Below are positions 11,901 through 23,029 of a stretch of DNA of 64,000 bases, in pieces. The stretch is from Owenia fusiformis. Lineage: Eukaryota > Annelida > Polychaeta > Sabellida > Oweniidae. The notes beneath the pieces are model-generated. The model was not told the DNA's origin, made no database searches, and worked only from the letters and a program-made list of their open reading frames with translations. Where the stretch lies: positions 11,298,931 to 11,362,930 of the forward strand of contig CAIIXF020000003.1 of NCBI GenBank assembly GCA_903813345.2, in the 5' to 3' direction. The translations under genes and the position numbers were made by a program. The number at the start of each line of letters is the position of its first letter. Within the stretch, counting starts at the first letter, position 1.

Positions 11901-14900
11901 AAATTGTCAGAAAAGTAGGTCCTTCAATCACTGTGTTGAGAAAAAACATGAAATATACAACAGAGAAACAAAGCAGGTAGAATATTACAGACAGTTATTT
12001 CTGGGATTGTGTTTGAATCTGGCTTTGCTATTGATGGACTATGTTTTCTTGTTCTATATTCAACATTTTACTGTAAAAGTCGAAACTACAATCATGGGAT
12101 CAAAGATGGTTCAACAGTTTCTTGTTCTGTTATCTTAATGTGCAATTGATAAGTTCACAGGGCTCAATATGCAGTATATGTTTAATACTACAGTAGCGGG
12201 AACAATTGATTTACTGGTCTATAATCTAGTATCTAAATGTCATAAATGCAATAATGTTTCTCTGGATTGCTTATCATATAAGAATTGAATTGAATATTGG
12301 CTCTGATGAATAGCTTAATCATGCCAGTCCATTCCATGTAAAGCTTGTGTATGTCAAACTTAAAGGGTGACGCATATAATTTAGCAAATCGAACGCTCGT
12401 TTCTGGTGGTGCTCACTGTTATATAGCATTAGCATATAATAGATAGTCACACATTTATAAAAGAGGGGTTTTATTTTGACAAATCAAATCAAATCAAGTT
12501 TCAGGATCTTCTATTTGTGTATAAGGAAAAACTGACATCTAAAATTTCCCCATAATATATTGGCACACAGCTTTGCATATGAAATATTCTCCAAATGAAA
12601 CAAAGCAGTTCTAATACAAGGATTCATATGGGTTGTTGTACATGCGTTCTTTGAACAATCACTCTCTCAATAACGTTTTCAGATTACTTTATCACCAAGA
12701 CAATTTCAATACACTGGATTTTACAAAACTCCCCTTATTTCTTAAAAATGGACTGATCCAGTTGACTCGCCTGGAGCTGCCATATTGTTTTTATACAGGT
12801 AGCTTATCGGAACCCTTTAAGTGTGCAATTTGTATTTTAGACACTCTTTGGTCTACAACCCAAGGAAGGTTTTGGGATGCAAGGAGCCCTGCCTGTGCCT
12901 GTGTTTGAGTGTCTCAACAGGCAGTTTGGTGTCACCTTTGAGTGCTTTGCCTCACCCCTCAACTGTTACTTCAAGCAATACTGTTCAGCATTTGCTGACA
13001 CAGATGGTTACTTTGGCTCTAGGGGGTGAGTGTCTTAAAATTGCCATTTTTGTATCAAAGTTTTGTGAAATATTTCTAGTATTTGCCTATTTCTGTATTT
13101 CCATGTTTTAGATTGAAATATAAGACCTTACTAAATATATTTGTCTCCAGTTTTTAAATTCCAATTTTTATGTCACCTCATGTCCATGAATCTGCCTCTG
13201 TAAAGTGGAAAATCATTTGTTATTGTAGACCCCTGTTAGATTTCCAACCGGTGAGTGGGTCTTTTGAAGCCAACCCACCATTCTGTGAAGAACTGATGGA
13301 GACCATGTGTGACCATTTTGAAAATCTTCTAGCAGAGTCCCAGGAACCTCTTTCTTTTATAGTGTTCATCCCTGACTGGAGAGATCCGCCCACAGAGGCC
13401 CTTATTAGGCTTGAATCAAGCAGGTCCGTCATGTACATTTTTATTCAGAGTTAATAAGTTACATAGTTATTTTCAAGATATATAATAAAGAGGTTTCAAA
13501 GCTCTTGGTTAACATTTAAAAAACATTTGAATGTGAAAAGATTGTCAATTTTTTTCTATTAGGGAAGGACTTTTTACTTTCAGATGCAAAAATAGGGATC
13601 AAAATATAAGATCAAGTGAATTGAATAATAGCATTATAAAACATAACTGTGTCATGTTTCAAGTATAAATAAGTCAATATTGTTCCAAGACTGAGGCCAT
13701 GTTTGAATGCTGTAGATACACTTATTTTGATGTAACTTAATTTGACGGATTTGCTCAATTACAAATATTGGCAGCTATTTGATTTGGCGGATTCAGGACT
13801 GAAGTTTAATTTTTGTCAATGTTTATGTCATTAGGATAGGTATTTACTGAGATATTTTCTGTATTTCTTTTGGAATAATGTAGAATTGATGACTTGTTGA
13901 CTCGAAAAGGGGGACCATAAGTTTAATTTCTGAAGTGCATTGGACAAAAATTCCAAACTGAAAGACAGATTTTTAATTTGGTGGATTTTCTGAATCTGCC
14001 AATCCATCAAATTAAAATGGGATCCAAATTAAGTATCCATAGTGATCAAATCATGTTTGAAGCATAACGCCATGTTCACACTACTATACCTAACACCTAG
14101 AAATGCATAAGATACTTTGTTTGTCTAATTGAATTGTTTAATATATTTTTGAAAGTGCCTTACTAGCATCTAATTTTCAACCGATAAACCATTCATAAGG
14201 AACAGACAAATAAAAACAAATACATAATCATTAGTAATAAGCCAAATGGGTTGCTCATGAACACCAAATGCAAGGTATAGTAGTGTGATGTTTGAATAAT
14301 CGAGTTTTAATTAATTTAATGTTTTAATTGTCTGAGTAATTGAGTGGATACAATAGCAAATCATCTAGTATTTCAATTTGTCTCTTCTCCAGGTTCAACA
14401 AAAAGCAAGTTGTGATCAAGCCATATGAGCATGAATACAGACATGGCTTCCAACACCAGTGTTCTAAGTAAGTTACTCTCCCCCACTTCCACCAACCTAT
14501 TCTCCCCCAGCTCCATCAACCTATTCTCCCCCACATCCACCAACATATTCTCCCCCCAGCCCCATCAACCCATTCTCCCCCAGCTCCATCAACGTATTCT
14601 CCCCCACTTAATCAACGGACCAATGAAAATTTGTCCCACTTGAAGTGATGCATTGCGGGAGATATTTATGTTAATGACCATGTTTTCGTCTATCGCTTAT
14701 TAAGTCTATTTGATTGGAGATCGGAAAATGGGGAATCCCCGAATACGATAGAATATGAAAGAATTATGGGAGCTACTCACTTCTTCTGCACCCACCTACT
14801 CAACCCACCTTCCCCCACCTAATCAACTCCACCCACCTACTCAACCCACCTCATAACCTCCACCCACCTAATTACCCCCTCATCCACCCACCCACCTGCA

Positions 14901-17058
14901 AATTTTCTCAAACCTCTACCAACCTAATTCACCCCTGCCCCACATTCACTCATCTCCACCCACCTAATCACCCCCTCCTCCACCCACCTAATCACCCCCT
15001 CCTCTACCCACCTGTTCTCTCCAACCTCTACCAACCCAATTCACCCCTGCCCCACCTTCACCCACTCACCTCCACCTACTCACCCCACCTTAACCCACCT
15101 ACTCACCCCTTCTTGGAACAACCAATTAACTCACACTCACCCCAATCACAATCTAAGCTTACTCATTTCACATATAACCATTTTAGATAGATATATAAGG
15201 GTTATGTACTGGGAGGTTTTGGATACAGGGTTTATCCCAAGGGAAATATGTGTATCTCCCGAGGGACCGCAGGGACCGAGGGAGATACACATATTCCCCG
15301 TGGGATAAACCCTGTATCCAAAACCGACCGTACCTAACTGGTGTATCTCATACTTGAGTGGGTTTGGGGTAGATATAACCTTTACCACCTTTTTCAAATG
15401 ACAAGATAGGCCTATAATGTAAAAGCACAATTTATATTTAACATTTTCATAATATTCCTTCAGTTCAATACAATAGAATTGTAACATTTAAACTTTTTGA
15501 AAAATTTTAAACTTCTGAAATTTAAATTTTTAAAATTTTTAAACTTTTTTAAACTTTTGAAAAAATTCCCGGGAGCGGGATGGATATATTATATCTGCCC
15601 GCATTTGGCCTAGAGCGGGACATATACAATGTATCCTGTCCGCTCCTCAGATATGATATATATTCCCGGGTGATATCTACCCCAAACCCACTCAAGTATG
15701 AAATACAGATAGATATAGATTTATATTATTAGATGTCAAGACATAACTTTCCACAAAATTTACTTTGGTGAAAGCCTTATAGAAGTTATTTCATAAAAGT
15801 TAATATATAGAAGTTCATAATGTAATAATATGTAGTTTCTTTTGACTATTTCAGCTTATAGATGCTTTCACTTGATAGCTTTCTTATAATGTAACAATAA
15901 TTTCAGAGATGACATGGACATTAAATCAAGTCACGGTACATTGGTGATTTTTCTACAAAATGACGCAGGGTATGCCAGGTGGGGACCAACTCAAGAGAAA
16001 GTGAAAGACTTAATTCTAGCATATAGACCCAAGGATTCAGTGAGCTGAGACAGAGAGTATCCCTTTATAGAGATCAGTTCCTTATGGTTATCAGTGCGGT
16101 GTACTTATAGCTTACATCTGTATGTAAACATGCTTGTACATAGCAATACCCATAGATCTACCAGTCATATACCATATTCCACACATGTCTTTAGTTAGGA
16201 TAACACATACATGTACTTGGAGAAAGGTGAATGCCCTAAGTGCACATTGTTTATCCAAGAACATTTATTGATATTAAATGATGCGCAGAATAATGAAAGA
16301 TTTTTGTTAAAGACACTAAGAGTGTAACTTTGAGTAAAGTTTGATAAATGACATCATAAACAGAACACTAGCATTCTTGAATATGTGTTTCATATGAAGT
16401 CACATATATCTTTTGATACTTAAATACATATATTAATAGAGGACTTCTATTTGTGATGTCATCACTTTATGTGCCCAAAGGTTTCTTAGGATTTACTAAG
16501 TATCCTTCATATTTTTGTGTTCACACATGCTTACCAGTAATAAGCTAGGAATTGTTCATCAATGCACTATTACATAAAACTTGTATTAAAGACTTCTTTG
16601 TTATGTCACCAACACAAGTGGTGACATATTGTTATACAAGTGGTGACATATTGTTATACAAGTGGTGACATATTGTAATAGTCTTTTTTAGTCTTTTTTG
16701 TGGACAGTGCTTGAAGTTCATCATCTGTAACAAATGGCAGGTGGTGACATTTTGCATGTTAATGTCTTGTTTTTTCCTGTTAAGCTCACAAAAAGTGACC
16801 TTACAGGTAAAAAAGTTGTCAAAACATTTTATACACAATGTATAGTTTGAAATTATGTCTGAACATTTCAGAGAAAGCACATATTTGGCAAGTCATGGCA
16901 CTGTCGTGATATTTCTACAAAATCATGCTGGGTTCGCTAAGTGGAGAGCAACACAGGACAAAGTTAATGCCCTAACCTTAGCATATAGGTCTTCACTAAG
17001 AGAGAGAAAGGAAACTTTGGAATATCAGCTAAATAGAATGGAAGTTAATAACATCTAA
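2642..17058 (+). CDS. PCIF1: PCIF1/CAPAM, cap-specific mRNA (2'-O-methyladenosine-N6) methyltransferase
   Basis: Nuclear enzyme that adds N6-methyl to a cap-adjacent 2'-O-methyladenosine (m6Am) and binds Ser5-phosphorylated RNA polymerase II CTD through a WW domain. Coding exons: 2642-2905, 3582-3763, 5445-5599, 5988-6219, 7682-7781, 10921-11083, 11204-11373, 11710-11796, 12841-13025, 13229-13423, 14393-14467, then 15907-16048 (12A) or 16872-17058 (12B). All junctions are GT-AG and the phases join without a stop, giving 649 or 664 residues (human about 704). The WW domain is near residues 50-85 (W59, W82). The catalytic NPPF motif is at 528-531, inside [14 protein letters not shown]. The start ATG is 23 nt inside exon 1, before a Ser/Pro-rich leader. 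Residues between exons 2 and 3 are about 25 fewer than in human, so a small missed exon in intron 2 is possible. NPPF is intact, unlike the inactive fly orthologue. Confidence 0.97.
4575..4830 (+). repeat. 45 bp tandem repeat in PCIF1 intron 2
   Basis: About five to six imperfect copies of a 45 bp unit. Starts of the 'gggtactgta' motif or its variants fall at 4591, 4636, 4681, 4721 and 4766. The unit contains 'ttcatatcagggattta' and 'gggacattat'. No coding potential. It does not resemble the adjoining exons. Confidence 0.8.
6565..7135. mobile_element. nested MITE with ACTATCACACCAAACTAGT-type ends
   Basis: Inverted termini: left 'cctatcacaccaaactag', right 'ctagtttggtgtgatag', with about 25 matching positions. 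The interior has three diverged copies of a motif with 'gtaaacag' followed by 'cgttcg', i.e. subterminal repeats, and no protein. A non-autonomous DNA transposon of about 570 bp inserted in the larger element around it. Superfamily not determinable: the flanks are low complexity and no target duplication is clear. Confidence 0.65.
7150..7600 (+). repeat. four copies of a ~126 bp tandem repeat
   Basis: The marker 'atcatctacaagtt' recurs about every 124-129 bp (near 7173, 7302, 7428 and 7552), each followed by 'caaatctgact' and later 'aacttgcttcaaattgac'. The copies are diverged in length through AT-rich stretches. It is part of the GTGGTGAC-ended element and ends about 80 bp before exon 5. Confidence 0.75.
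8128..10770 (+). repeat. ~47 bp minisatellite filling PCIF1 intron 5, derived from the exon 5 splice junction
   Basis: About 56 head-to-tail copies of a 46-47 bp unit ('aaatgcagaaccc', 'ttcatgttatgactgac', 'taccttataagtacctt'). They make up about 2.6 kb of the 3.1 kb intron. The unit matches the last ~30 bp of exon 5 plus the first ~16 bp of the intron. The first, degenerate copy shares 17 identical bases (8131-8147) with exon 5 (7764-7780). In the array, the position of the real donor GTAAGT reads ATAAGT or ATTAGT. Copies vary in small blocks ('agatccc', 'agaacca', 'agagtcc'), as expected from local array expansion. Confidence 0.92.
12841..13423 (+). CDS. PCIF1: PCIF1 exons 9-10: methyltransferase core with NPPF motif
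   Basis: Exon 9 (12841-13025) encodes the conserved [16 protein letters not shown] and [15 protein letters not shown]. Exon 10 (13229-13423) begins by completing that glycine, then reads [15 protein letters not shown] and [20 protein letters not shown] is the adenine-binding catalytic motif of this family of N6-adenine methyltransferases. The intron between them is 203 bp, phase 2. The exon 10 donor is AG|GTCCGT, weaker than its neighbours but needed for the conserved R-F junction to exon 11. Confidence 0.95.
13712..14042. mobile_element. foldback element in PCIF1 intron 10
   Basis: The left arm ('tagatacacttattttgat', 'taatttgacggatttgc') is matched by the inverse complement of the right arm ('ttaagtatccatag', 'ccatcaaattaaaatgg'). 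Arms are imperfect over about 60-70 bp and the interior is non-coding. It is directly followed by another inverted-repeat element. Confidence 0.55.
14075..14290. mobile_element. small MITE with CACACTACTATACCT ends
   Basis: The terminal inverted repeat CACACTACTATACCT at the left is mirrored by AGGTATAGTAGTGTG at the right, enclosing about 215 bp with no protein. A non-autonomous DNA transposon, superfamily unknown. It ends about 100 bp before exon 11 of PCIF1. Confidence 0.65.
14474..14612 (+). repeat. pyrimidine-rich ~25 bp repeat starting at the exon 11 splice donor
   Basis: About six copies of 'ctcccccacttccaccaac'-type units separated by 'ctatt', beginning only about 7 nt after the exon 11 donor (AA|GTAAGT at 14468). 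The strand is C/T/A-rich and nearly G-free. It contains many CCCAG/CCCCAG trinucleotides but is far from the next acceptor. Confidence 0.75.
14785..15125 (+). repeat. CCCACC-rich polypyrimidine tract
   Basis: Degenerate tandem DNA built from 'cccacctaatcacccc' and 'cacccacctactcaaccc' variants. The strand is almost G-free. It appears related to the shorter array beside the exon 11 donor. No reading frame of interest. Confidence 0.7.
15180..15720. mobile_element. nested palindromic foldback elements (CCCGAGGG family)
   Basis: First palindrome, about 15205-15330: arms of about 55 bp containing 'ggatacagggtttatccc' and 'atgtgtatctccc' around the core CCCGAGGGACCGCAGGGACC. Second, about 15345-15710: 'catacttgagtgggtttggg' is matched in inverse at the other end ('cccaaacccactcaagtatg'). 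A third small inverted pair (CCCGGG...CCCGGG, 15567-15669) lies inside. No protein. A homologous palindrome sits at 24028-24158. Confidence 0.7.
15907..16048 (+). CDS. PCIF1: PCIF1 terminal exon 12A (proximal alternative)
   Basis: The acceptor ATTTCAG gives phase 2 entry completing lysine (AA|A). The exon encodes [20 protein letters not shown], then [20 protein letters not shown] and PKDSVS before TGA. The human counterpart is HNTAVLFLQNDPGFAKWAPT...AAYR, so this is the genuine conserved end of the protein. It keeps the QND and W-x-PT residues of the vertebrate protein. Using this exon gives 649 residues. Confidence 0.93.
16600..16775 (+). mobile_element. short copy of the GTGGTGAC-ended repeat between exons 12A and 12B
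   Basis: Begins 'atgtcaccaacacaagtggt' and ends 'ggtggtgacattttgcatg', 'ttaatgtcttgttt', like the element at 6434-7655. The start is locally triplicated: 'acaagtggtgacatattgtt' occurs three times in a row. The interior contains only 'gtctgtaacaaat'-like sequence, so this is an internally deleted relative. Confidence 0.6.
16872..17058 (+). CDS. PCIF1: PCIF1 terminal exon 12B (distal, duplicated alternative)
   Basis: A diverged second copy of exon 12A. The acceptor ACATTTCAG has the same phase 2 entry completing lysine. It encodes [20 protein letters not shown], then [19 protein letters not shown], followed by a longer charged tail ([19 protein letters not shown], then NNI) and TAA. The core SHGT-V-IFLQN--G-A-W--TQ-KV--L-LAYR aligns throughout with 12A. 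The frame is intact and the acceptor is sound, so it looks functional rather than a dead copy. Using it gives 664 residues. Because both copies enter in the same phase and each carries a stop, they should be alternative last exons. Confidence 0.88.
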
Positions 17059-17486
17059 TTTAATTGTAGAAATGTCAAAAATCTGCATGTAGAGGACACT
17101 ATCCATTAGCATAATAATAATGCCTTTTATAAGTTCCTTTCCAACATTGCTGAATGTTGTTCAAGCCATACTTATCATAAATGACAAAAGGTGCAATGTT
17201 TAATCATTTTTCACTAAACTTCCATCATCAGCCAAAACAATTAATGATTCATATTTTTTTTAATTTCTTCCATTGGCAGTTAGTTTAATGTTTGTTACAT
17301 TTGTACATATTCATTTTTCATATTTTTATTGTACAGAAAATGTATATACTTCAATTATCAGACTTATTTATTAGAATTTTATCAGATTGTACAGAAAGAG
17401 AAGAGTTTTAGTTTAAACTGTAGACAAATAGGTTTATATTTTGTCATTTTTTGTAAACGTCTATATTTATTTTTCCTGTATATTAT

Positions 17487-18003
17487 TAAAGGGATATTCC
17501 TTGCCAGACCATATCTCTCCTGCATTATTTCCATATTTAACAAAACATAGGAAATGTTTTAATATGGACAATATTGATCATTTCTAAAGATGTATTGCTC
17601 ATTTTTTCCAATAGGCTTTCATCTTTTAAGGTTTCACACAGGAAGTGATGTCATCAACTCTTCATGAACTTGCCCATAAATATAAAGGAAAGTACCATAG
17701 AATCACCTCTAGACAAGCGGTTCTTACTTTCTTTGCAAAAATATATTCAGTGCTTGTCAATTTGAAATTGACAAAGAATATTCAGCTGGTTTTGTCCTTC
17801 TTATAACTCCTCATCAAATGGTACAGTATGTAGAGATGTATTTGCTAAGTTAAGAGTCCATGGCATCACTTCCTTTGTAACTTCTTGAAAGATAGCAGCT
17901 TATTTGAAATGAGTTCTACATTTTTACATGATCAATTCTGTCTATATCAAAAAAATTTTCCATGTTTTGCTAAGAAATTGTCTGGCAAGGAATACCCCTT
18001 TAA
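17487..18003. mobile_element. MITE with TTAA borders downstream of PCIF1
   Basis: Left end TTAA|AGGGATATTCCTTGCCAGAC, right end GTCTGGCAAGGAATACCCCT|TTAA. The inverted similarity continues inward for about 80 bp ('aacaaaacataggaaat' against 'ttttccatgttttgct'). TTAA target duplications are the hallmark of piggyBac-type elements, but no transposase remains, so the superfamily call is tentative. It may lie in the long 3'UTR of the 12B transcript. Confidence 0.6.
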
Positions 18004-21000
18004 AAGTCAATTAGAATTAGAGAGCTTGTCATCCATTATAAAGCATGTTTTTATCAAAGGAAAATGTGGGACTTCAACTAAAACATGGTGCAATTTCCTT
18101 TGACTATACCATATATGTCCCATCAGACAAATGGGATATAGGGACACATTTGTCTGTATATGGGCTAATATAATCAAATATTGTTGCCCCAATATTTATA
18201 TGCACGTGCCATGTTATGTAGAGGATGACAAGTTCTGCAAAAAAGAAAATATTTAATGAATAATGCTTGGAAGCTTTTGACAAAATGGTGGACATTTTAT
18301 AATATATGTGTGTTGTCAAAACTTATTTGTGAAGAACATTATCTTTTGAAAATTTGTCCAATTTTGTGTTCATTTTGAGAAATGATGACTGGTAGTCACA
18401 TTTGCCACCCACAAAACATCCAATATGATTTGCTACTTCTTGGCATTGCTGTTACCAAGTTAACTCTTAGAAAAGTTTCAAATAAATAATTTCATACTTT
18501 TTTAATTTTAGTAAATTCGTCATTAGTGTATTTTATGTATATATCTGTAGAGTACAATTACTACAGTTGTAAAGTTTTTTGTATTATAAATAACATTTTA
18601 AGATGGGAAGAATATTGCCTTGGAGTAGAAATTCTAATTCTTTTGAAAAAGTGATATAAAATGCCTAACCATGAATGTATTATGCATAATAAAAGGTGAA
18701 CCTGTTATTATTTAATATGACCATCTCCTTTTATAATACCACATGAGGGTCAAATTTGAGTTGTTCTCATTAAGAGATGGTGCAATAGCTTCTACATTAA
18801 GGCAATGTTTATCCCCATCACCAGGAGGGGAAATATATATGTACATCATAATTAGAAATAGGGTCAGGTCAAGGAATTATTTCTACCCAAATTATATTGT
18901 GCCATGAACCATGGCAGTTGATCTACATTCGTTGTTTGCATGGATGGGTAAATCTGTTAATACATATAAGATTGTAAAGATGGCACTTCAAGCGAGTGAC
19001 AAGTTTGTCTTAGATTTTCTAAATTTTTCATATTTTGGTTTAAAAAGATGTCATCCTCCACACAGGCTTAGCAGTAAACGCGCATGTGAATAACCTTGGA
19101 GTAGTGATGCCTTCAGTTAGGAAACTCCGATACTATGGTTTAAAAGAAATTCAATTATAATTGCAGTCAACTATACAGTCTCTTGCTTATGGGTTACAAA
19201 TATTTTTATAATGAAAATCTTATTTAGAAGAACATATTACAGGAGCAAATCTAATCTAAAAGTGTACAACATTTTGACAAGATATTTTACCATGGTATTG
19301 CTGGTTGGTCCTGTAGTTTGTGAGTTTTCCATTGCAACTGCATGTGTAAAAATAAACAGTAATATAAAACGACGAACTTATCTACTTTTGTTTCTTAGAT
19401 CTATAACAATGTAGTCTATATAAAAGCTGACAATAATTTTTTAAAAGATTGTCACAATATTACAATATATATACACTAAAAAGTATAAGCTATATTTCTG
19501 AATTATGAGCATGTATCACTGTGAACACTTTTTCTCCGTCCAATTTTGTTATCTCCCAGCGACTTCCATTTTAAAGGGAAATGTGGACACTTGCTAAACC
19601 AAACTGGCTGGTCTCATTAGCGTTCGAGTGGAGCATATTTTACTGCACTAATGCCTCAGTCACATTTGATCTACGGCAACCTTTCGTACAGGCGGTCGTA
19701 GCATCCCAAAATCGAAAGAAATATGCAGCATGAAATATTGGGATGAGCGGTACGATGAAGATTTTCTACATCGATTTTGTGAAGCTACGGCCGCCGTAGA
19801 GCAAACACAACCCCGGGAAGGGGCTCTGGGATGTTCCGATCTGATCACGATGTTCAATCACATCTGGCTCCTCTTCAGATACAAATTCATCATAATAAAT
19901 TCAGACTCTTCTGCCATATTTTATGTTCACAGTTAGTATCTTAGAGATTTTCTAAACACACCACTATAAATGTTTATTCCATAGTAAACCTGTAGTAAAT
20001 ACTTGATTCACAGCGTCCGACATTGACCCAGTTTTGCAGTGATATTACTTCTAACGTTAATATGTGTTTGTGTTCACAGATAAATATTAGTGAATCTACG
20101 AATCCTGGAAATTCCAATTCACCACCATTGCGTTTCCGGGTTGAGTTCTATCTCTTATAAGCCATTCAAACTTTTAAACTCGTGTGTGATTTGATATAAT
20201 TAGCCTTACCATGGATCAACTATGATGGCTTGAATTTCTAAATTCAGAAGCGTACGTGTAAAATATGGCGAAACTGAAATAATTATATTCTATTAAAACA
20301 GCTCTAATTTAATTTCATAGTATCGAAAAGTGAATATACTTACTGAGCTAAATATATTCCATATTTATTTTATTGATATAAACTAAGCACCAAATCGTCA
20401 CTTTATGAAAGTACTAGCCCAAAAGCTACATTGACGAATAGATTCTTATAATCCTAATTGGTACATCTACGAAAGAAAGGGTAGACCGATACGTAAATGT
20501 TCTGTAGGCCTGCATTTTTTTATAAAATACGTTGAAAATAAAACAACCAGAAATAATATCGACGCTACCAAAATTAATCTGAAAATGATGATGTTATTCA
20601 TTATCTCAAAGAGCTGATCTATTTTATATGATCATCACTCGTCAATGAATTGTGATGCCCACATTTTCTCTTGAAAATAGCACAAAAATCAACCGTTTGA
20701 TTGAAAGTGAAAAATTAATCAGGCACCAGATACTTGACTCTGTTAAAATGTCAAATTCCATCACAGGGTCTACTTGATAATCAAAACCATAGAATTTATA
20801 AGAACGTAATTAAATGGAATATATTCGTTAATATCCATCGTCAGATATAGAGATAAGCAGCCTAGACCCAAAGATTACATTTCACCAGATATTCTTTTAC
20901 ATGTTTTGTTAATTTTAAGCCACAAATAATTTAGCTTTCTTCATTGAATAAACAATTAAACGATATGGAAATACTTAAACATTTTCGTTTCTCGTCTACA

Positions 21001-21680
21001 AGAACTATTGGATGAAGAGAAAGCTCCCGTCTGAATTTCCAGTCCGAGGCTTAATTTCATTTATTTGGCTGGCACTTTCTTAATCAGAACTTTTTCTAAT
21101 ACGTCATTAGACATTTAAATACATGTAGGATTGTAAGTGATACATAGTGTCGACCTGCTCGTCACCATTCTGATGCTCATATCTTCTTTCTGTTTCACAT
21201 GAAACACATCTCAGGGCTGAGAAAGAAATGAAATGTCACGGTTTATCATGATGGCTCGTCACAGTCACAAGTGCTCTTGGGGGACGTAGATTGCTTTTCA
21301 TTTTCAATAATATTGCTTTTCATTTTCAATAATATTTTATTGTTATTATAATTCTATATGCGTATGCCTCGGTAGACCTAACGAATTGTCTAATGGCGTT
21401 ATCTGGAGTTATGTGTCGACCACATTAGTGACGCAAGTCCTGACTTGATAATGGCATGTGCACGTGGGGTGATGAAACACTTCAGCTATGCTTTCAATAT
21501 GGCCGTCGTTTCTTTACTCTGGCATTTTGATAACGTCTTCTGTGTGATTGGTGGAGTCGTGTCACATGGCTTGGGCAAAGGGTATGTGGGATGATACACG
21601 AATTGGTAAAGTTCTTAACTAGCCAACTCAATCAACGCCTCCTTTTAGAGATATTCCGTTTGTTCTGGACCAAAAGGACA
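18004..21680. other. intergenic DNA, no gene recognised
   Basis: AT-rich sequence between PCIF1 and a mariner remnant. It may include PCIF1 3'UTR at its start (AATAAA near 18481-18488). A short direct duplication, 'gcttttcattttcaataat' twice in tandem, lies near 21292-21338. I see no exon with conserved protein similarity. Confidence 0.5.
19660..19810. repeat. CpG-rich inverted repeat
   Basis: 'ctacggcaac...ggcggtcgtagc...caaaatcg' is matched imperfectly by the inverse of 'cgattttgtgaagctacggc', 'cgccgtagagc'. CpG-rich against AT-rich surroundings. Probably a small foldback element. No protein seen. Confidence 0.4.
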
Positions 21681-21682
21681 TA

Positions 21683-22715
21683 CGAGGCCCGATCAGAAAG
21701 TAAGTAACCAACTGCTCTCATTTTTTCATACTTCATTCAATCACACTGAAATTTTCACAGATGATGTAGAAAATATTAACCTATTAAAGAAGACCAAAGA
21801 CAATGGGTTAGCGTCTATGCCATTGTTATGGCTGTTGCTATGGTGATTATTGTTTTGGGTAGGTGGTGCACCCTTTTGTAAGCCGCTTTGGAAGATGGTT
21901 TGTAGAGTTTTTTACATGCTGTATTCCTCCAAATGACCTAACGTTTTTTATGTAAGACTGGATAATTTGTTCTATGTATTATCACAATGGTAACTACACT
22001 CCATTGTCTCATTTATAAGTCATCGACACAAAGATATCAAGGGTGTATCTATCATAATGATGGTCATGATTTTGTCACAGTTTCAATCCAGTCAAATGTT
22101 GTTGAAGGGGGACTTTACTGCCATGATGACAATGGTCCACCTCCACAGAATCAACATCACCGAAGATACAGTAGATTAAGCATTTCCATGGCCACACAAC
22201 TACCCCAGGCTCACTATTCCCCAGTCCTGGCCCCACGTGACTAAATTCTTTCCAAATGCAAAGATGTTGTTACGGAGAGTCCTTTTGGACAGCAATAAGG
22301 CCATCATTAAAGCTTTCAATGGCAGTTTGCAGTCATTGAATGGTGCCATGTTGCACTTCTTTAAGGACGGAGTGAAACATTGCCTCAACTGCATTGACTT
22401 TGGTGGCGATTAATTTGAAGGACTATGTGTTAAAATGTAGTCTTACATTTGAATTTGATATATTTGGAGGTATTAAAACGTATAGAAAAACTGTACAAAT
22501 TATCTTCAAACGCCACTTAAAACAGGGTGCCCCGCCTACCGAAAACAATTGTCACCATAGCAACAGCAATAACAATGGAATTGACGCTAACCCATTGTCC
22601 TTGGTCTTTTTTAATAGGGTAATATTTTCTCCATCATCTGTGAAAATTTGAATGTGATTGAATAAAGTATGAAAAAATGAGAGCAGTTGGTTACTTACTT
22701 TCTGATCGGGCCTCG
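21683..22715 (+). mobile_element. decayed mariner-like transposon with ~200 bp terminal inverted repeats
   Basis: Flanked by TA on both sides (21681-82, 22716-17), ends CGAGGCCCGATCAGAAAGTA. The inverted repeats run about 200 bp (21683-21882 against 22517-22715), far longer than the ~30 bp usual for mariner. Between them lie transposase relics. PQAHYSPVLAPRD corresponds to the P-x-YSPDLAP-D signature just before the last catalytic aspartate region. FPNAKMLLRRVLLDSN and KHCLNCIDFGGD in the next frame correspond to the C-terminal W--C----GDYFE region. Stops and a frame change separate them, and the N-terminal half is absent, so the copy is inactive and internally deleted. Confidence 0.85.
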
Positions 22716-22844
22716 TATATTAGGATTTTACTCGTTACAGTTGATTCCTTCATGTTTTAAATATACATTTCCTTTTATATTGATTGGATGGAGTTCAATG
22801 TATGTTATTTGTGACACTTCGATTGCAATTAAATCTTTATCACG

Positions 22845-23025
22845 GGCTATATGTTTATAATGGGCTATATGCTGATAATGGGGTATATGTTATATATTCA
22901 TAATGGTCTATATGTTAAAAATGGGCTATATGTTTATAATCGGCTATATGCTGATAATGGGGTATATGTTATATATTCAGAATGGTCTATATGTTAAAAA
23001 TGGGCTATGTTTATAATGGGCTTTT
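22845..23025 (+). repeat. tandem duplication of 'gggctatatg' units
   Basis: Short units ('gggctatatgtttataat', 'gctatatgctgataatgggg', 'atggtctatatgttaaaa') form a block that is repeated almost entirely, with roughly a 70-75 bp period. Non-coding. Confidence 0.7.
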
Positions 23026-23029
23026 TGTT

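Noticed and set aside
14425-14643. 72-codon frame ([10 protein letters not shown] repeats)
   Set aside because: It starts in PCIF1 exon 11 in a wrong frame and runs into the C-rich repeat.
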